64,000 nucleotides of DNA from CAZAYY01 sp964489525. GTDB lineage: Bacteria > Chloroflexota > Anaerolineae > Anaerolineales > JABWBV01. The notes under the pieces were generated by a model. It made no database searches, was not told the origin of the DNA, and saw only the letters and a list, made by a program, of their open reading frames with translations. How positions within the stretch are numbered: the stretch's first letter is position 1; each line of letters opens with the position of its first letter. The stretch lies in assembly GCA_964489525.1 (NCBI GenBank), contig CAZAYY010000001.1, positions 62,001-126,000 on the forward strand, read 5' to 3'. Positions 1 through 7,752 of this stretch are shown in pieces. The position numbers were made by a program, and so were the translations under genes.

Positions 1-801
1 TGGTGGGACCTCCGCCTGCGCGAACTGTGGGACGCCCGCGAACTCGTCGGCCTCTTCGTCTGGCGCGACTTCGTCTCCGTCTACAAACAAACCATCCTAG
101 GCCCCCTCTGGTACCTCATCCAACCCCTCCTCACCACCCTCACCTTCACCGTCATCTTTGGCCGCATCGCCAGCCTGCCCACCGACGGCCTGCCCGACTT
201 CCTCTTCTACCTCTCCGGCAACGTCATCTGGCACTACTTCGCCGAATGCCTCACCAAAACCAGCGTCACCTTCAGCGCCAACGCCGGCCTTTTTGGCAAA
301 GTCTACTTCCCCCGCCTCGCCGTCCCCATCTCCATCCTCATCTCCAACATGATCGCCTTCGCCATCCAATTCGGCATGTTCCTCGCCTTTGGCGCCTACT
401 TCCTCCTCTCCGGCTCCGCCATCGAACCCAACCTCTGGATCCTCACCCTCCCGCTCCTGCTCCTCCTCATGGCCGGCCTCGGCCTGGGCTTTGGCCTGAT
501 TGTCTCCGCCCTCACCACCCGCTACCGAGACCTGCGCTACCTGGTCAGCTTTGGCATCTCCCTCGCCATGTACGCCACCCCCGTCATCTACCCCGTCTCC
601 TCCGTCCCCGAGCGCTTCCAATGGCTCATCCAGCTCAACCCCCTCGCCCCCGTCGTCGAAACCTTCCGCCACGCCTTCCTCGGCGCCGGTAACGCCAGCG
701 CCGCCGGCCTCCTCTACAGCGCCGCCTTCACCGCCGTCCTCCTCCTCCTCGGCATCCTCATCTTCAACCGGGTGGAGAACACGTTTATGGATACGGTGTA
801 G
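1..801 (+). CDS. wzm: ABC-2 type polysaccharide export permease (5' truncated)
   Basis: Inner-membrane permease of a Wzm/Wzt-type glycan exporter, which moves a finished undecaprenyl-linked glycan across the membrane. The reading frame is open from the first base, so the N-terminus lies outside the window; 266 residues are visible and the family is usually 260-290 residues, so little is missing. The visible start has the amphipathic segment typical of ABC-2 exporters (WRDFVSVYKQTILGPLWYL), followed by about six hydrophobic segments and a short polar tail. Codons are strongly C-ending. The partner ATPase (3921-5186) is separated by a four-helix-bundle gene, a hydrolase and a membrane glycosyltransferase, an unusual gap because wzm and wzt are normally adjacent. 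Confidence 0.9.
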   Translation, partial: WWDLRLRELWDARELVGLFVWRDFVSVYKQTILGPLWYLIQPLLTTLTFTVIFGRIASLPTDGLPDFLFYLSGNVIWHYFAECLTKTSVTFSANAGLFGKVYFPRLAVPISILISNMIAFAIQFGMFLAFGAYFLLSGSAIEPNLWILTLPLLLLLMAGLGLGFGLIVSALTTRYRDLRYLVSFGISLAMYATPVIYPVSSVPERFQWLIQLNPLAPVVETFRHAFLGAGNASAAGLLYSAAFTAVLLLLGILIFNRVENTFMDTV

Positions 802-890
802 GGGGAGATAGCTTGTAGCGGGTAGCAGGTGGCTTGTAGAGGATAGCTTGTAGGAAGTGGCTTGTGGCGAGTAGCGAGTAGCTTTTGGAT
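802..890 (+). repeat. Degenerate GCTTGTAG word repeat, left flank of the four-helix gene
   Basis: GCTTGTAG (or GCTTGTGG) recurs at 811, 832, 846 and 860, separated by GGATA/AGTG-like spacers and followed by tandem GAGTAGC units. The reverse complement (CTACAAGC) recurs just after the next gene at 1292-1319 and again at 27277-27350. No coding potential is seen. Confidence 0.8.
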
Positions 891-899
891 AGGAATGCT

Positions 900-1268
900 A
901 TGGAAAAGGATCGGCCTGCTTTTGAGGATCTGGTTGCCTGGCAAAAAAGCCTGGCTTTCGCAAACGAAATCTTTGAGCTAACCGAACGTCTCGCCCAGGG
1001 GCGCAAGCATTTTCGCTTATTCGAACAAATCGAAGCATCCGCCGCCTCCGTGCCTGCCAATATCGCTGAAGGCAAAGGCCGGGCGACGACCAAAGAGATA
1101 ATCCATTTTTTCGTGATTGCCCGTGGCTCTCTCTACGAAACCCTGACATTTCTGCGCCTCTTTCACATGCGCGGTTGGATTTCTGCCGAAGAACACCAAC
1201 GGCTGGATGCGCTGGCGCTCGAAGTGGCCCGCCTCCTCAACGGCCTCCTCCGCTCCTACAAATCCTAA
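900..1268 (+). CDS. Four-helix-bundle protein, S23/23S rRNA intervening-sequence (IVP) family
   Basis: A 122-residue, all-helical protein of the family first known from open reading frames in 23S rRNA intervening sequences and structurally related to the Avd accessory protein of diversity-generating retroelements; its cellular role is not established. Family hallmarks seen here are FEDLVAWQKSLAFANEIFEL near the start, then QIEASAASVPANIAEGKGR (residues about 45-63) and a helix with FFVIARGSLYET. I chose ATG at 900 because AGGAA sits just upstream; a TTG at 885 is in frame but lacks a good site. It is unrelated in function to the surrounding glycan genes and is bracketed by inverted GCTTGTAG-type repeats, which suggests it arrived as a unit. 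Confidence 0.88.
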   Translation: MEKDRPAFEDLVAWQKSLAFANEIFELTERLAQGRKHFRLFEQIEASAASVPANIAEGKGRATTKEIIHFFVIARGSLYETLTFLRLFHMRGWISAEEHQRLDALALEVARLLNGLLRSYKS

Positions 1269-1279
1269 CCCTCCTCCCC

Positions 1280-1320
1280 ACCTGCTGCAACCTACAAGCT
1301 ACAAGCCACGCCCTACAACC
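1280..1320 (+). repeat. CTACAAGC repeat, right flank of the four-helix gene (inverted relative to the left flank)
   Basis: CTACAAGC occurs at 1292 and 1299 and CTACAAC at 1312. Read on the minus strand this is GTGGCTTGTAGCTTGTAGG, matching the GTGGCTTGTAG and AGCTTGTAGG words of 829-854. The repeat abuts the ATG of the next gene. Confidence 0.75.
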
Positions 1321-2445
1321 ATGAAATCCCTCCTCATCAACCTTGCCCTGCTGCTTGTCTCAACCCTGCTCACCCTGTTTGCCCTGGAGGGGTTTGTGCG
1401 CATCGTCATGCCGCAGCAGCTCATCATCATCCGCCCCGACATCTGGATTCCGGATGAAAATGGCTTCGGCTGGCGGCAGGCGGCCAACGTCAACACCACC
1501 CTCAACACCGGCGAGCGCACCGTTCGCTTTGTCACCGATGCAAACGGCAACCGCATAGACCCCGCCGGTTCCACAAACGCTGAAAAGCGCATTCTCGTCA
1601 TAGGCGACTCCTTCCTCGCCGCAGTCCAGGTGGAATATGCCGACAGCATTCCAGGTCAGTTAGAAAAACTGCTGGCCCAATCCTTAAACGAACCCGTTCA
1701 GGTCGTCAACACAGCCGTCGGCGGGTGGGGACCGGGCCAATACCTGCGCAAAATGCGCACCGAACTTGCATCCAACCAATACGACCTCGCCCTCGTCTTC
1801 CTCTACACAGGCAACGACATCCTGGTTGGGCTGGAAGATTACGCCCCTCCCAAACAAAACCAGATCCGCCGCTCCCTCCGCCTTCCCCAGGCCCTCACCA
1901 AAGCCGAAATCATTGACGCCTGGCTCTACCCCTTTAACGACTTCTTTGAAGAGCGTTCCCACCTCTACACCCTGGTCAAAAACCGCACCCAGTTTCTGCT
2001 CATGCGCCTGGGCCTCAGCCGCTGGTATTTTGCTGAACCCCTGCTGACCGCCGAAGCCGGTTCCCCCCGCTGGGCCGACACCACCGAAATGTGTGCCCGC
2101 ATGGCCGAAGCTGCCGCAGCCCACAACACCCCGGTTCTTTTCATTCTGCTCCCGGCAGACCACCAGGTAGACCCCGCCATCGCCTCTGCCTATATGCAGG
2201 TCATGGGCATCACCCAGGATCAGGTAGACCTGGAACAGCCCTCCCGCCTGCTGTCCGCCGAATTTGCCCAACGCAGCCTCCCCCTGGTGGACCTGCTCCC
2301 CAAAATGCGTGCAGCCCACACCGCTGGCGAGCCCAATCTATACGGAAAAATAGACACCCACCTCGCCCCCGCCGGCCACCGCCTGGCCGCCGAAACCCTC
2401 CTTCCACTGCTGCTGCCGTATCTGCAGGCAAACCCAACCCCATAA
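1321..2445 (+). CDS. Membrane-anchored SGNH/GDSL-family hydrolase
   Basis: A 374-residue SGNH-fold esterase, probably acting outside the membrane as an O-acetyl hydrolase or acyl-modifying enzyme of the glycan. The first 25 residues form one hydrophobic signal-anchor. Block I is VIGDSF with the presumed nucleophile Ser97; block III is TGNDI; block V is DTHLAPAGH with Asp345 and His347, completing the Ser-Asp-His set. ATG 1321 is chosen because the signal-anchor starts there; the frame is open further upstream, but that extension would translate the CTACAAGC repeat and part of the previous gene. It sits in the same transcriptional direction as the glycan genes, 50 bases before a membrane glycosyltransferase. 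The substrate is unknown. Confidence 0.82.
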   Translation: MKSLLINLALLLVSTLLTLFALEGFVRIVMPQQLIIIRPDIWIPDENGFGWRQAANVNTTLNTGERTVRFVTDANGNRIDPAGSTNAEKRILVIGDSFLAAVQVEYADSIPGQLEKLLAQSLNEPVQVVNTAVGGWGPGQYLRKMRTELASNQYDLALVFLYTGNDILVGLEDYAPPKQNQIRRSLRLPQALTKAEIIDAWLYPFNDFFEERSHLYTLVKNRTQFLLMRLGLSRWYFAEPLLTAEAGSPRWADTTEMCARMAEAAAAHNTPVLFILLPADHQVDPAIASAYMQVMGITQDQVDLEQPSRLLSAEFAQRSLPLVDLLPKMRAAHTAGEPNLYGKIDTHLAPAGHRLAAETLLPLLLPYLQANPTP

Positions 2446-2457
2446 CCCTTCTACCCC

Positions 2458-2491
2458 GCCCTCCCCCGTCCTCGGTCTCCGGTCTTATACC
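2458..2491 (+). repeat. CCGTCCTCGGTCTCCGGTC word repeat
   Basis: A short pyrimidine-rich tract built from CCGTC/GGTCTCC words lies directly before the ATG of the next gene. The same words recur inside coding sequence at 4107-4127, 19520-19560, 19620-19715 and 24043-24072. Confidence 0.55.
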
Positions 2492-3880
2492 ATGCCCTCA
2501 GCCAACCAACCCAAAACCCTCTCCAAGTACAAATCTTTATGGATTGTACTGCTTATATTGTTGGCCGTCCGGTTGGTAATTTTTGCAGTTGGAACAAGGG
2601 CAGGGGAAGGCCGGTTTATCGCAAACGATACAGGGGGGTACGAGTCTATTGCCCAGGCCTGGATGCTGAGCGGCCAGTTTAGTGTCTCTCCAGAATATTT
2701 GGATATTCCTGAAACATTGCGAACGCCAGGGTATCCTGCTTTTTTGGGTTTTATCCACACCCTCTTTGGCGATGGTTTTTCCGCGGTGATCTTGATCCAG
2801 ATGTGGGTCAGCCTGGGCACCGCCGCGATTGTGTATAAAATTGGTCAAAAAATTTGGGGGGAACCTTATGGCGTATGGGCAGCCCTGTTGTTTGGCCTTG
2901 AAGCCGCCGGGTTGGGCCTGGTTTTCCAGGTTCTGACGGAAACACTGTTTACATTTTTCCTGGCTTTATTTTTGTTCGCAGGGCTAAACTGGATCGAGAA
3001 GCCCGAAAAATGGGCTCCCCCCCTCCTGGCCGGGCTTTGGTTGGGCCTGGCTGCACTGGTGCGCCCGGTGGTCTACTATCTTCCCCCGCTGGTAGCGCTG
3101 GCAGCACTCGCCGTGCTCTGGCGAACACACAATCGCAAAGTCGCCTTTTTAGGCGCTGCCCGTTTTTTTTTGCCCGCCCTGATCCTGATTGGCGGCTGGC
3201 AGCTTCGCAACCTGGTGCTTACAGGCAACCCCTCCTTCAGCCAGATCGCCGGTGTTAACATGCTCTATTATCGTGGGGCGGCTGTTCTGGCTGAGCATCA
3301 AGGTGTTTCGATCCACGACGCCCGGCTGGCGTTAGTTGGCGAGGTTAACCCCTGGAATTTAGCAAACTTAAACCCAGAACAGCAACTGAGTCAGCGCTGG
3401 CAAAGCCAGGGCTTTGAACTGGCCAGGGCATACCCTGCCGCAGCGCTGAAAGTAACCCTGTCTGGAATGGCCAACATGTTTTTGGGTTCAGGCGATGGGT
3501 ATGTTTCCGGGGCTTTAGGTGAGCAAGTTGGCAAAGAAGGCCCGTTAGGGGACATACTGCGCTTATCATTTCAAGACTACATCCAGCGTTGGGTTGTGGA
3601 GCGGCCTCTTTCGCTGTTCGTTTTTATCCTTTCAGTGTCCCTTCAGGTTTTGCTTTATGCTGGTGTGATCCTTTGGGGCTGGCAGGTCTTTAAAACCCGG
3701 CGTATTTCACTCCAAGAAGTATTCTTAATTGGTGTAGCCATTTACTTAATTGCAATTTCCGCCGGCTCCGAAACCTATTTTCGGTTCCGCGTTCCAGTGA
3801 TGCCCGCTTTAGCCGTAATTTCTGCCGCTGGTATAGGATACTTAAAAACCAGGTTTCATCTTCATAAGCATACCCGGTAA
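2492..3880 (+). CDS. GT39/ArnT-like membrane glycosyltransferase
   Basis: A 462-residue GT-C fold membrane protein with about ten hydrophobic segments, likely transferring a sugar from a polyprenyl-phosphate donor on the outer face of the membrane. The first extracytoplasmic loop after TM1 carries the acidic site NDTGGY, and it is followed by RTPGYPAFLG, the characteristic R-x-P-x-YP motif of the GT39/GT83 (ArnT, PMT-like) families. The C-terminal third is membrane-spanning with a loop near residue 300. Codon use is mixed GC/AT, less C-biased than the neighbouring hydrolase. It stands 40 bases before wzt. The acceptor cannot be told from sequence. Confidence 0.8.
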   Translation: MPSANQPKTLSKYKSLWIVLLILLAVRLVIFAVGTRAGEGRFIANDTGGYESIAQAWMLSGQFSVSPEYLDIPETLRTPGYPAFLGFIHTLFGDGFSAVILIQMWVSLGTAAIVYKIGQKIWGEPYGVWAALLFGLEAAGLGLVFQVLTETLFTFFLALFLFAGLNWIEKPEKWAPPLLAGLWLGLAALVRPVVYYLPPLVALAALAVLWRTHNRKVAFLGAARFFLPALILIGGWQLRNLVLTGNPSFSQIAGVNMLYYRGAAVLAEHQGVSIHDARLALVGEVNPWNLANLNPEQQLSQRWQSQGFELARAYPAAALKVTLSGMANMFLGSGDGYVSGALGEQVGKEGPLGDILRLSFQDYIQRWVVERPLSLFVFILSVSLQVLLYAGVILWGWQVFKTRRISLQEVFLIGVAIYLIAISAGSETYFRFRVPVMPALAVISAAGIGYLKTRFHLHKHTR

Positions 3881-3920
3881 AGCCGCACCAACGATTTTTT
3901 AAGTTCAACCTCAAGTTCAA

Positions 3921-5186
3921 ATGTCTGTTATAAAAGTCGAAAACCTCTCCAAATCCTACCGCCTCGGCGTCATTGGCGCCAAAACCCTCCGTGACGACCT
4001 CAGCCGCTGGTGGGCCAAACTCCGCCGCCGCCCCGACCCCCTCCTCAAAATCGGCCAGTCCCCCCCGTCGCCCCAGGTGGGAGAGGGGGGTAGGGGGGTG
4101 AGGGGCGCTCCTCCGTCTTCCTCCGACGACCGCATCTGGGCCTTACGCGACGTCTCCTTCGAAGTCCAGCAAGGCGAAGTCCTCGGCATCATCGGCCGCA
4201 ACGGCGCCGGCAAATCCACCCTCCTCAAAATCCTCTCCCGCGTCACCGCCCCCACCTCCGGCGCCGTCAAAGTCAAAGGCCGCATCGCCAGCCTGCTCGA
4301 AGTTGGCACCGGCTTCCACCCCGAACTCACCGGCCGGGAAAACATCTACCTCAACGGCGCCATCCTCGGCATGAAGCGCCTCGAAATTGACCGCAAGTTT
4401 GCCGAAATCGTCGACTTCTCCGGCGTCGAAAAATTCATCGACACCCCCGTCAAACGCTACTCCAGCGGCATGTACGTCCGTCTTGCCTTTGCCGTCGCCG
4501 CCCACCTCGAACCCGAAATCCTCGTCGTCGACGAAGTCCTCGCCGTCGGCGACGCCGAATTCCAGAAAAAATGCCTCGGCAAAATGGGAGAGGTGGCGCA
4601 GGGCGGCCGCACCGTCCTCTTCGTCAGCCATAATATGGCGGCGGTGCAGAGCTTGTGCGATGCAGCGATTGTCTTAAGCTCTGGAGTTATTAGTTTTCAA
4701 GGTGCAGTTTCACTTGCAATCCACACATATAATCAAATTTTGTTTCAGGGTGATATACCTCGTGCAAATTCAAGTGTTACGATAAATTCATTAATTCTAA
4801 AACATCCAACAGGGCAAGTTAGTTTTTCTTCTACCGACACATTGGTTGTTCAAATAAATTTTGTAACAAACATTCAGTTAGCTAATTGTTACATGAATTT
4901 TGTGGTTAAAGATGGTAATGGGCAGCTCATTATTCATACACGAAATGATTTTGTCGGTTTATCTAATTTGGTATTTGAGCCCGGAAATCATAACTTGCAA
5001 ATAACAATTCCCCGACTAAGTCTAAAAGCGGGTATATATTCCATAATCTTCTCCATTTATGTAAACTCGATTGATACATTTATATATTTAGAGTCTGAGC
5101 CGCACGTTTTAGAAGTTATAGGTCGGCAAGAAGGTGGAATTATGGATATTCCTTGTGAATGGAAGTTTGGTAAGTATGAATATTGA
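3921..5186 (+). CDS. wzt: ABC transporter ATP-binding protein of glycan export, with C-terminal Wzt domain
   Basis: A 421-residue ATPase powering glycan export with the permease at 1-801. Walker A (GRNGAGKST) is at residues about 92-100, the signature YSSGM at 180-184, Walker B ending in VVDE near 202-205, and the switch His in VSHN near 237. Residues about 245-421 form a Wzt C-terminal carbohydrate-binding domain, which in O9a/O12-type systems recognises the terminal modification of the chain. Residues 46-64 are an in-frame insertion encoded by a GC-rich palindromic repeat, between the N-terminal strand and RIWALRDVSFEV. Base composition changes abruptly at the domain boundary: hand counts give 39 G+C of 60 at 4501-4560 and 19 of 60 at 4741-4800. 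The 3' end overlaps the next start. Confidence 0.93.
   Translation: MSVIKVENLSKSYRLGVIGAKTLRDDLSRWWAKLRRRPDPLLKIGQSPPSPQVGEGGRGVRGAPPSSSDDRIWALRDVSFEVQQGEVLGIIGRNGAGKSTLLKILSRVTAPTSGAVKVKGRIASLLEVGTGFHPELTGRENIYLNGAILGMKRLEIDRKFAEIVDFSGVEKFIDTPVKRYSSGMYVRLAFAVAAHLEPEILVVDEVLAVGDAEFQKKCLGKMGEVAQGGRTVLFVSHNMAAVQSLCDAAIVLSSGVISFQGAVSLAIHTYNQILFQGDIPRANSSVTINSLILKHPTGQVSFSSTDTLVVQINFVTNIQLANCYMNFVVKDGNGQLIIHTRNDFVGLSNLVFEPGNHNLQITIPRLSLKAGIYSIIFSIYVNSIDTFIYLESEPHVLEVIGRQEGGIMDIPCEWKFGKYEY
4056..4127 (+). repeat. GC-rich palindromic repeat inserted in frame in wzt
   Basis: The tract runs from CAGTCCCCCCCGTCGCCCCA through GGTGGGAGAGGGGGG and TAGGGGGGTGAGGGG to a CTCCGTCTTCCTCCG tail. It is translated as SPPSPQVGEGGRGVRG, the pattern also seen in the genes at 18167 and 19092. 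The ATPase alignment with the family resumes on either side, so the repeat is an insertion and not part of the fold. Confidence 0.75.
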
Positions 5187-6048
5187 TCGTGATTTATATA
5201 AACTAACTCTTGAGCAAAATTTTTCTTCAATTTTCAAAAGAGCCTATAAATTTGGACGCCGGTGGGATGAAGGGCTTTGGCGATTGCTTGAATTATCTGC
5301 TTTGCAAATAGTTATCAAAGATTTCTTTGCTGAACCTGTGTTAGATATTGGCTGCGGAAATGGTGATGTTTATCATCTGATTTTTGGTACTAAGTATTTG
5401 GCCTACGGAATTGATAATTCATACAAGGCACTAAATTCTCACATTAGTGATAAGTTATATCGTTCAACTGTTGTTGGTGATGCGCGGAAACTTCCGTTAA
5501 AGAACGAACACTTTCGATTGGTTTTTTCCAACTCGGTGGTAGAACATATTTCCGATCCGGAGTTTGTGATTTCGGAAGCCTACAGGGTCTTGGTGCCTGG
5601 GGGCAAATTTATCTTTACTACGCCATCTCCATTATTTCGTAGCCCAGATTATTACTATTGGAGAAAATTCTTTTATCCATTAGGTTTAGATCAAATAGGA
5701 AAACGAATAGCCACAAAGGAAGATATTATTTATCATCATGTAAGCATTCTTTCTTATTCTCAATGGAGAGATATATTATTAAGATATGGTTTTAAGCAAG
5801 TTCATCACTGGGAATATGGGAGTAAAAAGGCATCTCTTTTGATGACAAGATTTTCAGGTGCCTCTCGTATCAAACTCATATATAACTTCATTGCATATTT
5901 TTTAGGTGACGACCTGTTTTCCAATGCTTACGCAAATTTGCCAGAACATCAGTGGGTAAATTTTTATAAACAAGCTTTAGCAGATTATTTACAGCCACTT
6001 GAAGATGGGGAAAAAGGGTGTGGTCAAATAATTATAGGTTATAAGTGA
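5176..6048 (+). CDS. Class I SAM-dependent methyltransferase
   Basis: A 290-residue methyltransferase with the Rossmann motif I VLDIGCGNGDV near residue 55 and the post-motif segment SVVEHISDPEFVISEAYRVL followed by PGGKFIFTTP, typical of the Methyltransf_11 group. It probably methylates a sugar of the glycan. In Wzm/Wzt systems terminal methylation often stops chain growth and is the mark read by the Wzt C-terminal domain, and this gene directly follows that domain and overlaps wzt by 11 bases. I chose ATG 5176; an ATG at 5134 is in frame but would overlap wzt by 53 bases. It lies in the AT-rich cassette. A chain-terminator role is inference. Confidence 0.82.
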   Translation: MNIDRDLYKLTLEQNFSSIFKRAYKFGRRWDEGLWRLLELSALQIVIKDFFAEPVLDIGCGNGDVYHLIFGTKYLAYGIDNSYKALNSHISDKLYRSTVVGDARKLPLKNEHFRLVFSNSVVEHISDPEFVISEAYRVLVPGGKFIFTTPSPLFRSPDYYYWRKFFYPLGLDQIGKRIATKEDIIYHHVSILSYSQWRDILLRYGFKQVHHWEYGSKKASLLMTRFSGASRIKLIYNFIAYFLGDDLFSNAYANLPEHQWVNFYKQALADYLQPLEDGEKGCGQIIIGYK

Positions 6049-6052
6049 GAAA

Positions 6053-7246
6053 ATGAGAACAATTCGTATTCTTTGGATATGCGCTCATCGCACACATAGA
6101 TATGAAGAAGTAAGTATGTTCCTGAAGGCTGGCGCAGAGGTTGTACCAGTAAAGACTCAGGTTTTTGAATACCCTAATGCGGTAGAAGAAGAAGAGGGCC
6201 TGGACAATCTTTATCCTAATTGGCGTCAGTCAAATACTATACCAGATGAAGTATTAACGCACATTAGAGAGATAAACTATTTTGCAGACTATGCTCGGTT
6301 AACAGATAAAGAAAAAAAAATCATCAACGAGTGGATTGATGTTGTAATAGTAGCCTCATTCTCTGAAATTGCAGCCAGTTTCTTGGATTGGTTTTCGGGG
6401 TATGTCATTTTGCGGGCTTTTGGTGGCTATGCTTATTCGGGGGTTTTTAAGCCGATGACTGTCAAGGGCCATAGACTATTAAACAAGATATCACGATCTG
6501 CTAATTACTATTGGTCGCCAAATATCCCTTACCTGACTGAGCTTGAAGATCCACGTATTACGCGTAATGAAATGATTATTCCGCCATGTGTATCACCCGA
6601 TAGATTCTCCGAAAAGTGGGTTGCGCTAGAATCGAAGCCTTATATTTGTGAAGTCATATCTCTCATTGAAAAACACCGCTGGAGTGCATACCAAGACTAC
6701 AAAACCACATTTGCGGAATTACCTCTAAAAATTTTAGGGCAAAATGACAAATCTGGAGCACTTGCCGATGATCCTATAGTAGTTGGGACTTTATCTGATA
6801 AAGATTATTATTCATATTTAGTCACGAGTAGGGCTATGGTATATTTAGGATTACGGAGTAAGTATCATATACACTACCATGTGCTTGAGGCATTGATGAT
6901 AGGATTACCGGTAATATTTTTTTCTGATGGTTCAGTTGCTAATATTGCTAGATTTTACGGAATATCAAATGATTACTTAACCCAATCTGGTATGAGTGAA
7001 ACAAATATTGATGCAATCAATATTTCAAAAAAATGTCTTGCAGATATCAACTTTGCTATTGAGTTGTCAGAAAAACAGGAAGCTTTGCGCGAATTATTTT
7101 CCCCAACAAAAGCGTATCGACAAATAGAAGAAATGGTTAGTAACGTTAGGTATAAGGTGAATTTTAAAGAGCAATATGCACCCACGAAAAAAATTAAGTA
7201 CACCGGTAAGACAATGTATCGCTTATTAAGATTCATTACCGGGTAG
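6053..7246 (+). CDS. Probable GT-B fold glycosyltransferase
   Basis: A 397-residue soluble protein I do not recognise by family name. The C-terminal half carries YHVLEALMIGLPVIFF followed by an acidic stretch, which resembles the donor-binding helix and following strand of GT-B glycosyltransferases. The N-terminus begins with a hydrophobic strand (IRILWICAHRTHRYEE) as in many GT-B enzymes. No DxD motif is obvious. It sits 4 bases after the methyltransferase and 18 before a GNAT gene, in the AT-rich cassette, so it is likely co-expressed with them. The donor and acceptor are unknown. Confidence 0.65.
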   Translation: MRTIRILWICAHRTHRYEEVSMFLKAGAEVVPVKTQVFEYPNAVEEEEGLDNLYPNWRQSNTIPDEVLTHIREINYFADYARLTDKEKKIINEWIDVVIVASFSEIAASFLDWFSGYVILRAFGGYAYSGVFKPMTVKGHRLLNKISRSANYYWSPNIPYLTELEDPRITRNEMIIPPCVSPDRFSEKWVALESKPYICEVISLIEKHRWSAYQDYKTTFAELPLKILGQNDKSGALADDPIVVGTLSDKDYYSYLVTSRAMVYLGLRSKYHIHYHVLEALMIGLPVIFFSDGSVANIARFYGISNDYLTQSGMSETNIDAINISKKCLADINFAIELSEKQEALRELFSPTKAYRQIEEMVSNVRYKVNFKEQYAPTKKIKYTGKTMYRLLRFITG

Positions 7247-7264
7247 AAATCCGCACAATTTATT

Positions 7265-7750
7265 ATGTTAGAACATCTGATTATCCGTCTAATCATTCAG
7301 CAAGATTATGAAAGCCTCGCGCTGCTATTTGAGAACAATAACCGCCCTGAAATTACAGAGTTTTTCACTCCATTTACACTCAATAGTAAAAGCGCATATC
7401 AAATTTGCAATCAAAAAAGCCTGGATAAATATTATGTGGCTGTATTGAACCAAAAATTTATTGGGTTCTGTATGTTGCGTGGATGGGATGAGGGTTATGA
7501 AACACCTAGTTTTGGGGTATTTGTAGACTATATGCATCATGGGATGGGCTTTGGCAAAGCGATAAGTCAATTTGCACTTCAAGAAGCTGTGAGATTAAAT
7601 TGCCCTAAAATAAGGTTAACGGTGTTTTCTAAAAATTATCAGGCGGTATCCCTTTATAAATCGCTTGGGTATGAAGAGATAGACCGTCAGGTTCTTTTAT
7701 TAAACAATCAACAAAATGAAAAAATAACAATGGTTAAGAACTTGGAGTGA
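7265..7750 (+). CDS. GNAT-family N-acetyltransferase
   Basis: A 161-residue GNAT protein that probably N-acetylates an amino sugar, or a donor nucleotide sugar, made in the same cassette. The central strands show YYVAVLNQKFIGFCMLRG, followed by the acetyl-CoA loop HHGMGFGKAI (motif A) near residue 93 and a C-terminal NYQAVSLYKSLGYEE segment typical of the fold. Its end overlaps the GTG that precedes the next gene. The association with a perosamine-synthase-like aminotransferase at 9139 suggests formation of N-acetylperosamine or a related sugar, which is inference. Confidence 0.8.
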   Translation: MLEHLIIRLIIQQDYESLALLFENNNRPEITEFFTPFTLNSKSAYQICNQKSLDKYYVAVLNQKFIGFCMLRGWDEGYETPSFGVFVDYMHHGMGFGKAISQFALQEAVRLNCPKIRLTVFSKNYQAVSLYKSLGYEEIDRQVLLLNNQQNEKITMVKNLE

Positions 7751-7752
7751 AG

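Noticed and set aside
885..899. TTG 885 as start of the four-helix gene
   Set aside because: ATG 900 has a better-placed ribosome-binding site and fits the family's start; the extra residues belong to the repeat flank.
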